Shown one piece after another: positions 39,727 through 51,655 of a stretch of DNA of 64,000 nt. Origin of the DNA: Brackiella oedipodis DSM 13743 (GTDB taxonomy: Bacteria > Pseudomonadota > Gammaproteobacteria > Burkholderiales > Burkholderiaceae_B); assembly GCF_000621025.1 (NCBI RefSeq), contig NZ_KK211205.1, positions 222,776 through 286,775 on the forward strand. The letters run 5' to 3'. Position 1 is the stretch's first letter; the number at the start of each line of letters is the position of its first letter. A program made the translations under genes and the position numbers. The notes under the pieces are model-generated. The model was given only the letters and a program-made list of their open reading frames with translations, made no database searches and was not told the DNA's origin.

Positions 39727-39734
39727 AAAAGAGC

Positions 39735-41183
39735 TTAGGACAATTTTTGTTTAAGTAACTCGTTGACCTGAGCAGGATTGGCTTTGCCTTTGGTTTCTTT
39801 CATGACCTTACCGACCAATGAATTAAAGGCTTTTTGTTTGCCAGCACGATATTGCTCTACAATATCGGCGTTGTTAGCGATGACCTGATCGAGTAAGGCC
39901 TCGATGGCACCGCTATCGTTGATTTGTTTGAGTCCTTGGCTGGCAATAATCTCATCGGCATCGCCTTGGCCTTCCCAAATACCTTGGAATACTTGGCGTG
40001 CGATTTTGTTGGAAATGGTGTTGTCGGTGATTCGCGTGATCAAACCGGCTAATTGCGTCGGTGTCACAGGGATCTGAGAGAACTCCAATTCTTGTTGATG
40101 CAAAGTAGCACTGACATCGCCCATCATCCAATTGGCAACAATCTTCGCCTGTTCGGGTTTAAGTTGCGCTAGCGTAGCTTCAAAGTAGTCCGAAAAATCA
40201 CGCCGCGTCGTCAGTTGCGCCGCATCATAAGCAGATAATCCTAATTCATCGATGTAACGCTGACGCCGTTGCTCAGGCAATTCTGGCATATCAGCCTGCA
40301 CGCGTTGACGCCACTCGTCAGAAATATGCAATGGAGGCAGGTCTGGATCCGGGAAATAACGATAATCATGCGCGTCCTCTTTGGTGCGCATACTGCGAGT
40401 TTCGTCATTTACATCATCATACAAGCGGGTTTCTTGAACGATGACACCGCCATCTTCTAGCACTTCAATCTGGCGTTGGGCTTCAAACAAAATCGCACGC
40501 TCCAGAAAACGGAAGGAGTTAACGTTTTTGATTTCGGTGCGGGTACCAAATTCTTTCTGACCTTTAGGACGAACAGAGACGTTAGCGTCACAACGGAAGG
40601 AGCCTTCTTGCAAGTTACCGTCACAAATACCTAACCACACCACTAAGCTGTGAAGGGCGCGCGCGTATGCAACGGCTTCAGCGGCCGAGCGTAATTCCGG
40701 TTCGGTGACAATTTCTAGAAGAGGCGTGCCAGTGCGGTTAAGGTCGATACCAGTTGCAGGTTCACCGTTTGGGCCGAAGTAATCATCGTGTAAAGATTTA
40801 CCTGCATCCTCTTCGAGATGAGCACGGGTTAAATTAAGGGTTTTGACGTCCTCACCCACCAAAAAGCTCAGTTTCCCGCCTTGTACCACTGGTAATTCGT
40901 ATTGACTGATTTGATAGTTTTTAGGGAGATCTGGGTAGAAGTAATGCTTACGAGCGAATACCGACCATGGGGCTACCGTGGCGCCAATGGCGAGGCCAAA
41001 ACGAATGGCTTTTTCGACGGCATCACGATTCATGACCGGTAGGCTGCCTGGCAAGGCCATATCGACAAGATTGGCTTGCGTGTTGGGGGCCGCACCAAAC
41101 GCGGTACTACTACCAGAAAATATTTTTGATTTTGTTGCAAGCTGGACGTGAGTTTCCAGACCTATTACGATTTCCCAATTCAT
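39735..41183 (-). CDS. gatB: Asp/Glu-tRNA amidotransferase subunit GatB
   Basis: 482 residues. The catalytic/tRNA-binding core opens with [20 protein letters not shown]. It includes [24 protein letters not shown] and [17 protein letters not shown], and a C-terminal helical/YqeY-like tail ends [16 protein letters not shown]. GatCAB converts misacylated Asp-tRNA(Asn) and/or Glu-tRNA(Gln) to the amide forms. The gene is two bases after gatA; all three subunits are present here. Confidence 0.97.
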   Translation of the reverse strand: MNWEIVIGLETHVQLATKSKIFSGSSTAFGAAPNTQANLVDMALPGSLPVMNRDAVEKAIRFGLAIGATVAPWSVFARKHYFYPDLPKNYQISQYELPVVQGGKLSFLVGEDVKTLNLTRAHLEEDAGKSLHDDYFGPNGEPATGIDLNRTGTPLLEIVTEPELRSAAEAVAYARALHSLVVWLGICDGNLQEGSFRCDANVSVRPKGQKEFGTRTEIKNVNSFRFLERAILFEAQRQIEVLEDGGVIVQETRLYDDVNDETRSMRTKEDAHDYRYFPDPDLPPLHISDEWRQRVQADMPELPEQRRQRYIDELGLSAYDAAQLTTRRDFSDYFEATLAQLKPEQAKIVANWMMGDVSATLHQQELEFSQIPVTPTQLAGLITRITDNTISNKIARQVFQGIWEGQGDADEIIASQGLKQINDSGAIEALLDQVIANNADIVEQYRAGKQKAFNSLVGKVMKETKGKANPAQVNELLKQKLS

Positions 41184-41185
41184 AC

Positions 41186-42706
41186 TTATACTTCCGCTGA
41201 ACGTAAATGCCAGTCACTGTGTTGTTGGAAACGGTCGGCGATGGCGAGTAACTGACCTTCGGTAAAGTAATTACCAATGATTTGTAAACCTATCGGGCGT
41301 TTTTGTTGGGGGCCACCAAAGCCGCAAGGAATAGACATCCCCGGTAAACCGGCTAAGTTCAAGCTGAGCGTGTAGATATCTGCCAACCAATCATGGGTGA
41401 TGTCTTGCTGATTCGCACCGATATTTGGCGCGACTTCGGGTGCTACAGGTCCCATAATGACATCACAATGCTGTGTGAAAGTCTGTTTAAATTCCTCGGC
41501 AATCATGCGGCGCACGCGTTGCGCTTGTAAGTAATACGCATCGTAGTAACCTTGGGACAGAACATAAGCGCCAATCATAATGCGACGTTGTACTTCCGGG
41601 CCAAAAGCTTCGTGACGTGAGCGAGCCGTCATTTCTTCAAGGGTTTTGTAGTGTTGACTGCGATGGCCATAGCGCACTCCATCATAACGTGCAAGATTGC
41701 TGGAGGCTTCGGCAGGTGCAATCACATAGTAGGCGGGTATGGCAAGATGGTTTTTCGGTAGAGAAATATCGACCCGCTCGGCACCCAGTGCTTGAAATTG
41801 ACTAATCGCTTGCTCAATAGCCGTCGCCACTTCAGCACTTAGACCAGGGTTAAACCATTCTTTGGGCACACCTATCCGTAAACCTTTGAGGGGCTTGTCA
41901 CCCTGGGCTTGCATTTGTTGCTGGGCGTGTTCAAACGCTTGGCGCACCCGACCGCTTTGGTTAGCGACCGCACCGCAGCGTTGCAAACTAGTAGAGTCGC
42001 GCTCGTCGAAATGGCTCATGACATCCAAAATATCACTGAGATCGGCGGCTCGACGTCCCATAATGCCGGCCTGATCCAAACTCGAACCGTAAGCGATCAT
42101 GCCAAAGCGTGAGACCGTACCGTAGGTGGGCTTAATGCCACTAATACCACACATGGAAGCAGGCTGACGCACGGAGCCGCCAGTATCGGTACCGGTACTA
42201 AACGGCACAATATGCGCAGCCACGGCGGCTGCAGAACCGCCAGAGGAACCACCAGGCACGGCGTCTTTGTCCCAAGGGTTGCGGCAAGCTCCGAAAGCGG
42301 AGTTTTGGTTACCGGAGCCCATGGCAAATTCATCGCAATTAACCTTACCAATAGTAACCATGCCCGCTTGTTTGAGGCTTTCTACGACGCTGGCATCAAA
42401 TGGGCTTTGGTAGGTTTCGAGCATCTTGCTGGCAGCTGTCGTGCGCCATTGTTGAGTCACAAAGACATCTTTGTGAGCAATCGGAATCCCCGTCAGCCGA
42501 CCTTGTTGCCCTTTGCTAATGAGCTCGTCGGCCGCTTGGGCTTGAGCTAAGGTGGCGGATTCGTTGATATCTAAGAAAATATTGTAATCTTGCAGGCGCT
42601 GTGCCTCTTGCAACGCGGTTTGTGCGAGTTCGGTAGCGCTCACCTGTTTGTGATCGAGCGCCTGACGAAGATCGTCTAGAGAGGCTAATTTAAAATCAAC
42701 AGACAT
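41186..42706 (-). CDS. gatA: Asp/Glu-tRNA amidotransferase subunit GatA (amidase)
   Basis: 506 residues of the amidase-signature family. The Ser-cisSer-Lys triad can be located in [10 protein letters not shown] (Lys), [13 protein letters not shown] (cis-Ser) and [15 protein letters not shown] (nucleophile). GatA releases ammonia from glutamine and channels it to GatB. The gene lies 75 bases after gatC and two bases before gatB. Confidence 0.97.
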   Translation of the reverse strand: MSVDFKLASLDDLRQALDHKQVSATELAQTALQEAQRLQDYNIFLDINESATLAQAQAADELISKGQQGRLTGIPIAHKDVFVTQQWRTTAASKMLETYQSPFDASVVESLKQAGMVTIGKVNCDEFAMGSGNQNSAFGACRNPWDKDAVPGGSSGGSAAAVAAHIVPFSTGTDTGGSVRQPASMCGISGIKPTYGTVSRFGMIAYGSSLDQAGIMGRRAADLSDILDVMSHFDERDSTSLQRCGAVANQSGRVRQAFEHAQQQMQAQGDKPLKGLRIGVPKEWFNPGLSAEVATAIEQAISQFQALGAERVDISLPKNHLAIPAYYVIAPAEASSNLARYDGVRYGHRSQHYKTLEEMTARSRHEAFGPEVQRRIMIGAYVLSQGYYDAYYLQAQRVRRMIAEEFKQTFTQHCDVIMGPVAPEVAPNIGANQQDITHDWLADIYTLSLNLAGLPGMSIPCGFGGPQQKRPIGLQIIGNYFTEGQLLAIADRFQQHSDWHLRSAEV

Positions 42707-42781
42707 ATCAGTTTGTGCAAAAAAATGACCACGAAAAGTAGCGACGCTTCGAAGTCAAAAAAGGAAAAAATCTGGTGGAGC

Positions 42782-43090
42782 TTATTCGACCACTTTGGGA
42801 ACTAAAAACAGCCCTTGGCTACTGGCGGGTGCATTGCGCATGAGTTGGTCACGCACTTGTTCACCAGACTCGGCAGTGACATCATCTTCGCGTAAGCGTA
42901 ATTGCACCTGTTCGAGTACAGAGAGCGGGTGTGCTAAGGGCTCGATGCCACGAGTATCGACGGCTTGTAGTTCATCAATCAAGGCTAATAGACGATTGAG
43001 CTCATCCCGACTTTGGGCTTGCTCGTCGGCATTCAGATCGAGCCGAGATAAGCGAGCGATATGCTGCACTTCTTGGGTGGTTAAAGACAT
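42782..43090 (-). CDS. gatC: Asp/Glu-tRNA amidotransferase subunit GatC
   Basis: 102 residues from ATG at 43090 (MSLTTQEVQHIARLSRLDL), the standard family start; the open frame upstream to 43144 lacks any support. GatC wraps around GatA and stabilises the complex. The C-terminal end LMRNAPASSQGLFLVPKVVE is typical. It heads the gatCAB operon and faces mreB across a 523-base gap. Confidence 0.95.
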   Translation of the reverse strand: MSLTTQEVQHIARLSRLDLNADEQAQSRDELNRLLALIDELQAVDTRGIEPLAHPLSVLEQVQLRLREDDVTAESGEQVRDQLMRNAPASSQGLFLVPKVVE

Positions 43091-44657
<1,567 letters not shown>

Positions 44658-44664
44658 ATAGCAA

Positions 44665-44700
44665 ACACAGGGTTCAGCATGCTGACCCTGTTATTATTTA
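44665..44700 (+). terminator. terminator-like attenuator between mreB and mreC
   Basis: CAGGGT (44668-44673) pairs with ACCCTG (44685-44690), and after a bulged T, CAGC pairs with GCTG. TTATTATTT follows. In this position it would lower, not abolish, read-through into mreC and so favour MreB over MreC/D. Confidence 0.5.
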
Positions 44701-44703
44701 GCC

Positions 44704-45669
44704 ATGCAGTCAGAAAGATCACCTCATCTATTCAGGCGCGGTATTGCGGTAGAAGTTAAGCTTTTTTTTCTGACGTTACTGTGCTTGGCATTCATATTTA
44801 TTGACTCGAACTGGAACGTTCTTAATCCGGTTCGTCGAGCCGTCTCTGCAGCAACCTATCCTGTCCAGACGGTGGTGCTATGGCCGCGCAATTTTGTTAT
44901 GGATGTCAACGAATGGTTCGAAGCCGTCGAGCTGGCACGCAAGCAACATAGTCACAAACAACAAGACAATATCGAAAGCGCAAGCTTGGTCATGAAGGCC
45001 TCGCAACTAGAGGCCGAGAACAATCAGTTGCGTCGCCTTCTCAATGTCAAAAATTCAGTCGATATCCCATCGCAAGCCGTAGAAATCCTCTATGTACCTC
45101 CGCATCCGCTGAATCAATCCATTATCTTCACTAAAGGTGAGGATAATGGTATTAAGCCGGGGATGCCAGTCATTGATGAGGGCGGTATTGTCGGTCAAAT
45201 CCGGCGCGTCAATAATAAAACCAGCGAGGCTCTATTAATTACCAACGAGAAGGTATCGATTCCAGCGCTAGTACAGCGTACTGGCCTGCGCGTTATTGTC
45301 TTTGGGACTGATCAAGTGAATCGGCTTGAAGTGCGTTACTTATCAATGGATGTCGATATTAAACCAGGCGACAAATTAGTGACCAGCGGTATTGGTGGGT
45401 ATTATCCAGCGGGCTTATCGATTGGCGAAGTCACCAGTGTTGAAAACAACTCCTCACAAGGTTTTGTCAGTGCGATTGCCAAACCCACTGCACATCCCGA
45501 CCGCTATCGTCATTTTTTAGTCTTACTCACTGGGCCTGATATGAGTCCTGATCCAGACCCACCGCAAGAATCTGACAGTAATTCGGCTATCCCACCGAGT
45601 GAGGCTGAACCCACACAGGATCAGCCTATGCCAGCCAACCATCACAATAGCAGCACTGCAAAAGGGTAG
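44704..45669 (+). CDS. mreC: rod-shape protein MreC
   Basis: 321 residues. A cytoplasmic start, one membrane helix (about 20-40), a coiled coil (about 70-110, with QLEAENNQLRRLLNVK) and a periplasmic beta-rich domain (GMPVIDEGGIVGQIRRVNN, GDKLVTSGIGGYYPAGL) match MreC. A Pro/Ser/Asp-rich tail of ~40 residues is probably disordered. MreC links MreB to PBP2/RodA and activates them. mreD follows after five bases. Confidence 0.95.
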   Translation: MQSERSPHLFRRGIAVEVKLFFLTLLCLAFIFIDSNWNVLNPVRRAVSAATYPVQTVVLWPRNFVMDVNEWFEAVELARKQHSHKQQDNIESASLVMKASQLEAENNQLRRLLNVKNSVDIPSQAVEILYVPPHPLNQSIIFTKGEDNGIKPGMPVIDEGGIVGQIRRVNNKTSEALLITNEKVSIPALVQRTGLRVIVFGTDQVNRLEVRYLSMDVDIKPGDKLVTSGIGGYYPAGLSIGEVTSVENNSSQGFVSAIAKPTAHPDRYRHFLVLLTGPDMSPDPDPPQESDSNSAIPPSEAEPTQDQPMPANHHNSSTAKG

Positions 45670-45674
45670 TAAAG

Positions 45675-46214
45675 ATGGCTCAACACCGCAAGCAACTTAA
45701 TTCTTTACAGCCTTTGCGCAGTACAGAATATATTTTTAGTGCACGCCCTATCTATGTATGGATTAGTATTATTGTGGCGTGGATGGCTTCACTCTTGCCA
45801 TGGCGCACCGCCTTTACCCCGGATATTTTATTGGTGGTTTTGGCCTTTTGGGCGGCCCACAATGGTCGTGGCGTAGGCTTAGTAGCTGCTTTTGTATTTG
45901 GCTTTTTGCTCGATGTTCAAGACACCACTTTGTTGGGAACGAGCAGTCTGACCTATGTCCTTACGATTTATTGTGTCCTCAAAATGCGTGGACGGATGAT
46001 GAATTTTAATGTGACGGCGCAAATGATTTATATGTTGCCGGTGTTTTTGTTGGCTCAGATTCCCGAAATCATGCTCTTGTCATGGCATGCTGGCCAATGG
46101 ATTGGTTGGTTTTGGATCAGTGCGGCGGTGCTCAATTGCTTATTATGGTTGGCGGTGCATTTAGTTCTGAAGCTGCCTTGGCAGTCTCGCAATGACAATA
46201 AAGCTGTGGTCTAG
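45675..46214 (+). CDS. mreD: rod-shape protein MreD
   Basis: 179 residues with five to six membrane helices. The region VGLVAAFVFGFLLDVQDTTLLGTSSLTY matches the conserved MreD core. It is an inner-membrane part of the elongasome with MreC, RodA and PBP2. A ribosome binding site-like AAAG lies just before the ATG at 45675. Its order between mreC and mrdA is standard. Confidence 0.93.
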   Translation: MAQHRKQLNSLQPLRSTEYIFSARPIYVWISIIVAWMASLLPWRTAFTPDILLVVLAFWAAHNGRGVGLVAAFVFGFLLDVQDTTLLGTSSLTYVLTIYCVLKMRGRMMNFNVTAQMIYMLPVFLLAQIPEIMLLSWHAGQWIGWFWISAAVLNCLLWLAVHLVLKLPWQSRNDNKAVV

Positions 46215-46228
46215 CAGCTATTTGCTTT

Positions 46229-48430
46229 ATGTTTAATTTCAATAAAAGCAACCTTCAAGAGCGCGTTAATTTTGGCTTTCGTATTGTCGTGGCCAGTATT
46301 ATTATCTTGAGTTGTTTTGGTATTTTAATTTATCGACTTTATGTCTTGCAGGTTGAGCGTTTTCAGGGCTTATCCGAACGTTCTGACCACAATCGCATCT
46401 CGCTCGTGCCTATTGTGCCCAAACGAGGCAATATTTACGATCGAAATGGTGAGATACTCGCTCGTAGTTATCGTGATTATATTTTGGAAATCACACCGGG
46501 GCAGGTAGAGGATATTGATGGTACTATCGACAAACTCAAAACCATTATGCCCTTGTCAGACTGGGATATTAAGCGCTTTAGACGGCGCATGAATGCCACT
46601 ACACGCTTCGCCTCAGTGACGCTACGCAGCAATTTGACCGACGAAGAGGCGGCTTTTTTTGCGGCCAGATCGTTTGAGTTTCCGGGGGTTAATTTGCGCG
46701 CGCGTTGGGTGCGAGAATATCCACAACAAGAAACCGCTGCCCATTTAGTCGGTTATGTTGGGAGGATTTCTGCTAAAGACCAAGAAAACCTCGAAAAAAA
46801 CGGTGAAGAGGGCAATTATCGAGGCACCGATACCATTGGTAAAAAAGGCCTGGAGCTGAGTTATGAAAAGCAATTACATGGTCAAACAGGCTGGGAAGAG
46901 GTAGAAATCGCCGCCTCTGGTCGACCTGTGCGGGTTCTCAAACGGATTGACCCCATTCCTGGAGACGATCTGCATTTGTCGATTGATCTCGGTCTGCAAC
47001 GCAAAGCCGAGGCCATCTATAACAATCCCAAAAATCCGCAACGAGGTGCGTTGGTGGCCATTGACCCCCGTAACGGTCAAGTCCTCGCCTATGTCTCGGC
47101 ACCCTCCTATGACCCCAATCTGTTTGTCGATGGCATTGATGTCGAAAATTGGCGTCGCTTAGCTGATTCGCCAGACCATCCTCTATTGGATCGACCGATT
47201 TCAGGGGCTTTCCCAGTTGGCTCGGTTTATAAACCTTTCGTCGCGCTGGCCGCCCTTAAATACAAGGTGCGCGATCCAAATGCACGCGTGCCAGACCCAG
47301 GCTATTTCGAATATGGTGGTCAAAAATTCCGCAATGCAGGACATGCTGTGTACGGACCGACCAATATGCACAAGGCCCTGGTCGTTTCTTCTGATACGTA
47401 TTTTTTTGGCTTAGGTCCCTTGATTGGGGTTGATCGATTGCATGATTTTGCGACGCAGTTTGGTTTTGGCAAAAAAACGGGTATCGATCTCAATCATGAG
47501 CAGGTGGGCGTCTTACCCTCTACTGACTGGAAGCGTCATGCCTTCAAAAACCCGAAACAACAGACATGGTTTAAAGGCGAAACGATTTCGGTCGCTGTAG
47601 GGCAGGGCTACAATGCCTTTACGATTATGCAGCTAGCACAGGGCATTGCAACCTTGGCTAATGACGGTATTTATACCCGTCCGCATTTAGTCAATTCACT
47701 TGTAAATTCGGTGCTCAATAAAGATGAAAAAGTTGTTAAGAAGCCCGAATACAAGGTCGATATCGATGATGCTTCTATCAATATTGTCAAAAAAGCCTTG
47801 GCCGAAGTGACGGTGCGCGGTACGAGTCGTCGCGCTTTTGCGGGCGCTCAATATCATTCTGCCGGTAAGACCGGTACGGCACAGGTTTTTAGCCTCAAAG
47901 GCGCACGCTATAATGCCGCATCACTGAATAAGCGCTTGCATGATCACGCCTTATATATTGGCTATGCTCCTGCTGAAAACCCCAAAATAGCGATTGCCTT
48001 GATTGTAGAAAATGGTGGTTGGGGGGCGACGGTTGCCGCGCCTGTGGCGCGGACCTTATTTGATTATTGGCTCGTCAACAAAAATAACAACAATGACACT
48101 GAGACGGATGGTAGTCCCAATAATTTGTTTGTAGATTTGCCTGAATCCGAGCAGGAGCAATCCGATCAAGCACTACCCGATATTGACGCGATCGATGTGC
48201 CGGGGATAGCAGAGGCTGACTCTAAATTAAATGAACCCTTGCCAGAGATTTTGGATGACCCTAAAAATAATACGCAGCCACAAGTGCCAGCACATACCGA
48301 AAATGACCCACTGAAGTCGACACGTATGCAAAAACAAGAGGGCGAAACGGGTATCATGCATTGGTTTTATGGCTTATTTCGTGCTGTCAAAGAAAAAAGT
48401 AATAACTCTAAGGAAGAGACCTGGCCATGA
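46229..48430 (+). CDS. mrdA: penicillin-binding protein 2 (elongasome transpeptidase)
   Basis: 733 residues, about 100 more than E. coli PBP2. An N-terminal membrane helix (about 20-40) is followed by a pedestal domain. The transpeptidase domain contains active-site Ser332 in GSVYKPF (SxxK), SSDTYF (SxN-like) and SAGKTGTAQ (KTG). Beyond about residue 615 is an Asp/Glu/Pro/Asn-rich tail with no fold signature, before the last residues WFYGLFRAVKEK. The enzyme cross-links peptidoglycan with RodA during rod growth. Its stop overlaps the rodA start by four bases. Confidence 0.96.
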   Translation: MFNFNKSNLQERVNFGFRIVVASIIILSCFGILIYRLYVLQVERFQGLSERSDHNRISLVPIVPKRGNIYDRNGEILARSYRDYILEITPGQVEDIDGTIDKLKTIMPLSDWDIKRFRRRMNATTRFASVTLRSNLTDEEAAFFAARSFEFPGVNLRARWVREYPQQETAAHLVGYVGRISAKDQENLEKNGEEGNYRGTDTIGKKGLELSYEKQLHGQTGWEEVEIAASGRPVRVLKRIDPIPGDDLHLSIDLGLQRKAEAIYNNPKNPQRGALVAIDPRNGQVLAYVSAPSYDPNLFVDGIDVENWRRLADSPDHPLLDRPISGAFPVGSVYKPFVALAALKYKVRDPNARVPDPGYFEYGGQKFRNAGHAVYGPTNMHKALVVSSDTYFFGLGPLIGVDRLHDFATQFGFGKKTGIDLNHEQVGVLPSTDWKRHAFKNPKQQTWFKGETISVAVGQGYNAFTIMQLAQGIATLANDGIYTRPHLVNSLVNSVLNKDEKVVKKPEYKVDIDDASINIVKKALAEVTVRGTSRRAFAGAQYHSAGKTGTAQVFSLKGARYNAASLNKRLHDHALYIGYAPAENPKIAIALIVENGGWGATVAAPVARTLFDYWLVNKNNNNDTETDGSPNNLFVDLPESEQEQSDQALPDIDAIDVPGIAEADSKLNEPLPEILDDPKNNTQPQVPAHTENDPLKSTRMQKQEGETGIMHWFYGLFRAVKEKSNNSKEETWP

Positions 48431-49635
48431 TGGTAAAAATCATGAATCTCATCATCAAAGCCTTTCGTGCCTTTGATTTTCCTTTGCTTTTAATCTTGCT
48501 ATGTTTTTTCGGCATGGGCATGATGATTATGCATTCTGCCGTGGGCGGTGTTGAAGGGCGCTTTGCACGGCAATTACAAAACTTCGTACTGGCGTTTGCT
48601 GTGATGTGGGTGGTGGCCATGATTCCGGTACCGAAGATGATGAAGTTGGTTACCTATCTCTATGGCATTGGTATTTTGATGTTAGTCGCCGTGCTATTAG
48701 TCGGCATTACCAATAAGGGCGCTACGCGTTGGTTAGGGACGGGCAGCTTATCGATTCAGCCTTCAGAGTTTATGAAACTCGTGGTGCCTATGATGTTGGC
48801 CTGGTATTTCGATAAACGGCGCAAAGAATTAAGAACCCTAGACTTTATTGTGGCGGGGGCTTTATTGGGCATTCCTGCACTCTTGATTATGAAGCAGCCC
48901 GATTTGGGCACGGCGTTATTGGTGATATTTAGTGGTTTTGGGGTGCTTTATTTTGCAGGCATGTCATTTAAATTATTAACCCCGGCCTTTATTGCCTTAG
49001 TGGTATTTTTAGTCTTAATTATTTCCTATCAAACAACTTTGTGTGCTCCAGATTTTGATTGGGTGATTTTGCATGACTATCAAAAACACCGAGTATGCAC
49101 CTTATTGGATCCGAGCACGGATCCGCTGGGTAAGGGCTTTCATACTATCCAGGGGATGATTGCCATTGGTTCAGGCGGCATTTATGGCAAGGGGTATATG
49201 ATGGGCACGCAATCGCATCTGAATTTTATTCCCGAAAGCACCACGGACTTTATTTTTGCGGTTTATGCTGAAGAACTGGGTTTATATGGTGCCATCGTCT
49301 TATTGTTACTCTACACCTTGCTGATTGGTCGCGGCTTTTTTATTGCGCTAAAGGCCAAGACGCTGTACGGACGGCTTTTGGCAGGCGCTCTCACGATCAT
49401 GTTTTTTGCCTATGTGTTTGTCAATATGGGCATGGTCATGGGGATTTTACCTATTGTTGGGGTACCACTACCATTTATGAGCTATGGCGGCACGGCGTTA
49501 ATTACGCTCGGCATTGCCAGCGGCATGCTGATGAGTATTGCTAACTACAAGCCCCACAAAAAAGATGATGAGCATATTATTGGGGCGACGGGGCCTGGAC
49601 CCGCCGCTCGTTATAAGAGGCGTTTAAGACATTAA
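48427..49635 (+). CDS. rodA: RodA, peptidoglycan glycosyltransferase (SEDS family)
   Basis: 402 residues, about ten membrane helices. The SEDS motifs GATRWLGTGSLSIQPSEFMK, KQPDLGTALLVI, LNFIPESTTDFIFAVYAEELG and PLPFMSYGGTALITLG are all present. RodA polymerises glycan strands from lipid II together with PBP2. ATGA overlap with mrdA implies translational coupling; other in-frame ATGs within the first five codons are possible starts. Convergent mutY ends 13 bases downstream. Confidence 0.96.
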   Translation: MMVKIMNLIIKAFRAFDFPLLLILLCFFGMGMMIMHSAVGGVEGRFARQLQNFVLAFAVMWVVAMIPVPKMMKLVTYLYGIGILMLVAVLLVGITNKGATRWLGTGSLSIQPSEFMKLVVPMMLAWYFDKRRKELRTLDFIVAGALLGIPALLIMKQPDLGTALLVIFSGFGVLYFAGMSFKLLTPAFIALVVFLVLIISYQTTLCAPDFDWVILHDYQKHRVCTLLDPSTDPLGKGFHTIQGMIAIGSGGIYGKGYMMGTQSHLNFIPESTTDFIFAVYAEELGLYGAIVLLLLYTLLIGRGFFIALKAKTLYGRLLAGALTIMFFAYVFVNMGMVMGILPIVGVPLPFMSYGGTALITLGIASGMLMSIANYKPHKKDDEHIIGATGPGPAARYKRRLRH

Positions 49636-49648
49636 GCGTTATTGAGTA

Positions 49649-50716
49649 CTAAGAAATAAGTGCATCATTGCATAACAATGATTGCAGCAAGGTCTTGATC
49701 GGGGCGGGTAATGCCGTGTGTGCCAGCTCGCTGAGCTTGATGTTGTGCAGATTGACAGCGGCCGTAGGTTCACGTAGAGAGGTCTGAGAGTTAGTGAGCA
49801 CGTACGGCGAAATACGTAGTTTATAGTGGCTAAACACATGCTCAAAACTTGCCACACTTTGTAAGTCATTAGGGTCTAATCCTTGTTCTTCAACAAAATC
49901 CTGCAGGCTTTGCAGACTTTGGAATTCTGGTAGAGAAAAAAGACCGCCCCAAATGCCCTGTGCCGCTCTTTTTTGCAACAGCACAGTGTCAGCACCCCGT
50001 AGTATTAACATATAAACATGTTTTTGCGGTAAGGTCTGACGCGGTTTAGGTTCAGGCAAATGCCCTTGAGCTTGGTGCTTGTAAGCATAACAGTCTTTAC
50101 TGAGTGGACAGGAGTGGCAGTGAGGACGCGATCGCTTACAGACCATGGAGCCAAAATCCATTAATGCTTGGGTATATATGGCCATGTCCGCATGTGGATT
50201 TTGTGCCAGCGTTGTAAAAGCTAATTGCCAAAGTTGTTTTTCGACCGCGCTTTTGCCTGGGTAGCCATTAACACCAAAATAACGACAAAATACACGCTTC
50301 ACATTGCCATCCATAATGGGCAACCGTTGTCCATCACAAAAGGCCAGAATGGCATGAGCCGTGGAACGGCCGATACCAGGTAGGTTCATGAGCGCTTCGG
50401 CTTGCATGGGGAACTGACCGTCATGTTCTTGAGTAACCATTTGCGCTGCTTTGTGCAAGTTGCGCGCGCGGGCGTAATAACCCAATCCAGCCCAATACAA
50501 CATCACTTCTTCTTGGGGGGCTTGAGCCAAGGTCTGCACGGTCGGGAAACGGTCTATAAAGCGCTGAAAATAGTCAATTACGGTGGCTACCTGAGTTTGT
50601 TGCAACATGATCTCAGATAACCAAACACGGTAGGGCGTACGCTGTTGTTGCCAGGGCAAATGCTGGCGGCCATGCTGTACCTGCCAGGCACAGAGGGTGT
50701 CAACAAAATCGGTCAT
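49649..50716 (-). CDS. mutY: A/G-specific adenine glycosylase MutY
   Basis: 355 residues. The HhH-GPD domain has SEIMLQQTQVATVIDYF, LPGIGRSTAHAILAF and the catalytic aspartate in PIMDGNVKRVFCRYFG. A [4Fe-4S] motif reads C-x6-C-x2-C-x5-C (CKRSRPHCHSCPLSKDC). The C-terminal Nudix-like domain (about 225-355, with QKRAAQGIWGGLFSLPE) recognises 8-oxoG. It removes adenine opposite 8-oxoG. It is three bases after ftsX in the conserved ftsE-ftsX-mutY order. Confidence 0.97.
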   Translation of the reverse strand: MTDFVDTLCAWQVQHGRQHLPWQQQRTPYRVWLSEIMLQQTQVATVIDYFQRFIDRFPTVQTLAQAPQEEVMLYWAGLGYYARARNLHKAAQMVTQEHDGQFPMQAEALMNLPGIGRSTAHAILAFCDGQRLPIMDGNVKRVFCRYFGVNGYPGKSAVEKQLWQLAFTTLAQNPHADMAIYTQALMDFGSMVCKRSRPHCHSCPLSKDCYAYKHQAQGHLPEPKPRQTLPQKHVYMLILRGADTVLLQKRAAQGIWGGLFSLPEFQSLQSLQDFVEEQGLDPNDLQSVASFEHVFSHYKLRISPYVLTNSQTSLREPTAAVNLHNIKLSELAHTALPAPIKTLLQSLLCNDALIS

Positions 50717-50719
50717 GCC

Positions 50720-51637
50720 CTAGAAGCTTGAGTACTTAGTGACTGACCAACGAGCCGCAATCGCTGCCAGAATAATAGTGATGACAATCGCAAAACCGAG
50801 CCAATAAAATTGCGGTAGATGGATCGAAAAATCTGTATTGAACTGCTGCGAAATATCGGTAATCACATAATTGGTAAAAGCCAGGGCGATGGCGCTGAGA
50901 ATAATCGCTAAAATACCCGCCGCCAAGCCGGTTAGGGCGCCCATATATAAGAAGGGACGCCGTACAAAACTCTCGGTGGCACCTACCAAGCGCGCCACAG
51001 CAATCTCGTCACGTTGCACTAGCGCTTGCATGCGCACAGTATTGAAGACGGTACCGATGACAACAATGGCCACACCTGTGGCCAATAAGCCCAAGATCAC
51101 TATGCCAAAGCGTAGCAAGGTGTTGAGTTGTTGTAGCCACTCACTATCATATTGCACCGTATCCACGGGCTCTAGGGGCGTGATTTCACTCACGAGCGCT
51201 TGAATCATGGGGGCATCGATGGTGCCGTCTGGTTTCAGGGCCAGGGTCAGAATAATAGCGTGTGGAAGGGGATTTTTTTGGAGTGTGTCGATGGCTTCAG
51301 CCCAAGACGGGGATTTTTTGAGGTCGTCCAGGGCCTCTTGTTTGTCGACTACTTGAGCGCTGACGATTTGTTCGGGATATTTTTGTTGTAATTTCTCCGC
51401 CAGTGCCTGTGTTTCTTGCAAACTGGTGGCGTCTTTCATAAAAAGCGAAATCGCTGGATTGACCGAGACTTGTTGTGTAAACGGTACTGTAGATACAATC
51501 ACAGCACTCACCAGCAATGGCAAGGCTAACACAAAGGCAATCACAATAATATTGGTCAGCGAAGAGAAAGGCGTCAGCGTGAGACGTCGCATAGCAACGC
51601 GAAAGGCATAAAGATGTTGTTGCAGCCAGCTTTTCAT
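50720..51637 (-). CDS. ftsX: cell-division membrane protein FtsX
   Basis: 305 residues. A first membrane helix (about 25-50) is followed by a periplasmic loop of about 120 residues, then three C-terminal helices with VARLVGATESFVRRPFLYMGAL, the FtsX/MacB-type signature. FtsX is the membrane partner of FtsE and activates division peptidoglycan hydrolases through EnvC-type factors. It is 18 bases after ftsE. Confidence 0.95.
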   Translation of the reverse strand: MKSWLQQHLYAFRVAMRRLTLTPFSSLTNIIVIAFVLALPLLVSAVIVSTVPFTQQVSVNPAISLFMKDATSLQETQALAEKLQQKYPEQIVSAQVVDKQEALDDLKKSPSWAEAIDTLQKNPLPHAIILTLALKPDGTIDAPMIQALVSEITPLEPVDTVQYDSEWLQQLNTLLRFGIVILGLLATGVAIVVIGTVFNTVRMQALVQRDEIAVARLVGATESFVRRPFLYMGALTGLAAGILAIILSAIALAFTNYVITDISQQFNTDFSIHLPQFYWLGFAIVITIILAAIAARWSVTKYSSF

Positions 51638-51655
51638 GAAATGTCCTATGACTAA

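Noticed and set aside
39650..39734. Possible TPP riboswitch before the CytX-like gene
   Set aside because: Too short, and lacks the conserved CUGAGA and GAAC-type core. The only structure is the gatB terminator.
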